In this document: in pieces, positions 41,330 through 42,453 of the stretch | Position numbering within the stretch: position 1 is the stretch's first letter | Layout of the letters: the number at the start of each line of letters is the position of its first letter | Assembly: GCF_025950235.1 (NCBI RefSeq) | Contig: NZ_JAPDDT010000029.1 | Coordinates: forward strand, 1 to 42,453 | Direction: 5' to 3' | Length of the DNA: 42,453 nt | Source of the DNA: Luteolibacter arcticus | GTDB taxonomy: Bacteria > Verrucomicrobiota > Verrucomicrobiia > Verrucomicrobiales > Akkermansiaceae | Program-made: the position numbers and the translations under genes | The notes under the pieces: generated by a model | What the model was told of the DNA's origin: nothing | What the model saw: only the letters and a program-made list of their open reading frames with translations | The model's database searches: none

Positions 41330-41791
41330 ATGAGCACTACTCGCAAGGCTATCTTTCCGGCGAAGCCGCATGCGCTCTACAGGGAGCACGGGTATTCACC
41401 TGCGATCGCTTCGGGCGATCTGTTGTTTGTTTCGGGGATGGTGGGGGCGCGGGAGGATGGGACGGCGGAGCCGGACTTGAAGGCGCAGGTGGAGCTGGCG
41501 TTCGAGAATCTGGAGGGGGTGCTGGCGGGGGCTGGCGGGAGCTTCGATGATGTGGTGGATCTGACGTTCTACATGATCGATCCGGAGGCGAGTGTGGGGC
41601 TGTTGTTGGAGGGGATGAAGAAGGCGTTTCCCCGGGAGCCGATGCCGAATGTGACGGCGGTGGGGGTGAACTGGTTGGCGGGGTTTCAGGTGGAGATCAA
41701 GGTGATCGCGCGGGTGGCGGGGATGGGGGGAAGTTGGACCGCCAAGACGCAAAGGTCGTCGAGAGAAGACATTGTGCCGGGTGATCAGTGA
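41330..41791 (+). CDS. RidA-family protein with a repeat-derived tail
   Basis: The protein has 153 residues. RidA hallmarks: GDLLFVSGMVG, then LAFENLEGVLAGAGGSFDDV, VVDLTFYMIDPEA, and PNVTAVGVNWLAGFQVEIKV. Members of this family hydrolyse reactive enamines and imines or have related roles. The true fold ends near VIARVAG; the last 20 or so residues (SWTAKTQRSSREDIVPGDQ) are encoded by the family A repeat, so the repeat has replaced the stop. Start ATG 41330. Single gene. Confidence 0.85.
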   Translation: MSTTRKAIFPAKPHALYREHGYSPAIASGDLLFVSGMVGAREDGTAEPDLKAQVELAFENLEGVLAGAGGSFDDVVDLTFYMIDPEASVGLLLEGMKKAFPREPMPNVTAVGVNWLAGFQVEIKVIARVAGMGGSWTAKTQRSSREDIVPGDQ

Positions 41792-42215
41792 TCGGTGATC
41801 GGTGAAAGGCATCGGGGATGGGGAGGGAACGAACCGCGGAGGCGCGGAGGTCGCGGAGGAGGTCGGGGATGGGGGGAAGTTGAACCGCCAAGACGGAGAG
41901 GGCGCGAAGGGAAGACATTGTGCCGGGTGATCAGTGATCGGTGATCAGTGATCAGTGAAAGGCATCGGGGATGGGGAGGGAACGAACCGCGGAGGCGCGG
42001 AGAGATCGCGGAGGAGGTCGGGGATGGGGGGAAGTTGAACCGCCAAGGCGCGAAGGTCGCCAAGGGAAGACATTGTGCGGGGTGATCGGTGATCAGTGAT
42101 CAGTGAAAGGCATCGGGGATTTGGATGGAACGAACCGCGGAGGCGCGGAGGTCGCGGAGGAGGTCGGGGATGGGGAGTTTTTGAACCGCCAAGAGGCGAA
42201 GGTCGCCAAGGAGAG
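41737..42215. repeat. Tandem family A array, three units
   Basis: 'accgccaag' starts at 41738, 41884, 42039 and 42185, spaced by 146, 155 and 146 bases. Each unit has 'gaagacattgtg', the GTGATCAGTGATC head, the 'catcgggga' link and the purine-rich block. So here the family is tandem, elsewhere single. The first unit overlaps the end of the RidA gene. Confidence 0.85.
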
Positions 42216-42453
42216 TGGAGGAACGGCGGGGTGTGGAGTGAACCGGGAATGGACGTGGAGGTTGAAAGGTGGGGAGATGGGCTTGTTTGTTTTTGGATCT
42301 AACAGACTTTGGGGTTCTGGGTGTTGGTTTCGAGGTGGGAGGCCGGTCTGTCCAAAGCGACAGTAAGGTCGCTGCTCGAATGGCACTTACTTAAGGCCGA
42401 TTTCGTTGAAAATTAGAGACGGAAAGCCGGTCCTGGCAGGGTTTGAAAGTGTG
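42216..42453. repeat. Family B copy and unassigned sequence at the window end
   Basis: 'gaatggacgtgg' and a TCTAACAG word (42298-42305) precede a family B copy (42342-42380). Beyond it, the last 70 bases are A/T-richer and hold no gene I can support; a gene might start outside. Confidence 0.5.

Noticed and set aside
41737..42215. Possible CRISPR array from regular 146-155-base spacing
   Set aside because: Units are much longer than CRISPR repeats, the 'spacers' are conserved between units, and no cas gene is present.
42381..42453. Partial gene at the right end
   Set aside because: Only about 70 bases, with no frame that can be supported.

Overview
The window is high-GC bacterial DNA. The gene content (a DUF892 ferritin-like protein, Tat-exported phosphatase, many short orphan genes), the weak Shine-Dalgarno sites and the very dense dispersed repeats of the type 'gaaccgccaagacgcgaagg' suggest a Verrucomicrobiota chromosome, perhaps of the Luteolibacter/Haloferula type. 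This is an inference: there is no rRNA or other taxonomic marker, and I see no tRNA or CRISPR array.

Layout. (1) 0.5-5.4 kb: small exported and membrane proteins and a DUF892 protein. (2) 5.6-11.8 kb: a membrane-embedded patatin-like lipase, a HEPN/HTH-nucleotidyltransferase toxin-antitoxin pair behind three 17-bp operator-like repeats at exact 21-bp spacing, and a DUF488 gene with an unknown partner. (3) 11.8-20 kb: a prophage-like early region. It has a LexA/cI-type autocleavable repressor reading left, a divergent operator-promoter, and a rightward series of small genes ending in a replication-organiser-like protein and a DnaC-like helicase loader. No head, tail or lysis genes are seen, and several REP-type inverted-repeat pairs are inserted. 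(4) 20.09-24.96 kb: four stop-start overlapping genes of clearly lower GC. They encode a C5-cytosine DNA methyltransferase, a protein with two GHKL ATPase modules joined by a coiled coil and a DHp-like helix, a receiver-only protein with a phosphoacceptor Asp, and a small caspase/CHAT-like protein with a His-Cys pair. This looks like a methylation-linked sensor, relay and protease defence system, and is the best candidate for an undescribed system here. (5) 25.3-33.4 kb: a Tat-exported phosphatase and small proteins, then a second cluster: a Lys/Ala/Pro-rich basic protein, an outer-membrane barrel protein, a metallo-beta-lactamase/caspase-like fusion, a small soluble protein and a 32-residue membrane microprotein coupled by a GTGA overlap. 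(6) 33.4-42.5 kb: ordinary accessory DNA with orphan genes (ankyrin, GNAT, SUKH-like, RidA) separated by repeats.

How the parts may work together (inference). Regions 2 to 4 read as a defence island on and beside a prophage remnant. In region 4 the methyltransferase could mark self DNA, the double-GHKL protein could sense a DNA or methylation state, the receiver could take a phosphoryl group or dock, and the caspase-like protein could be the killing or regulatory protease. The MBL-caspase cluster may be an independent second protease module. Many reading frames on the minus strand of the repeat-rich gaps are by-products of the repeats and are not annotated.
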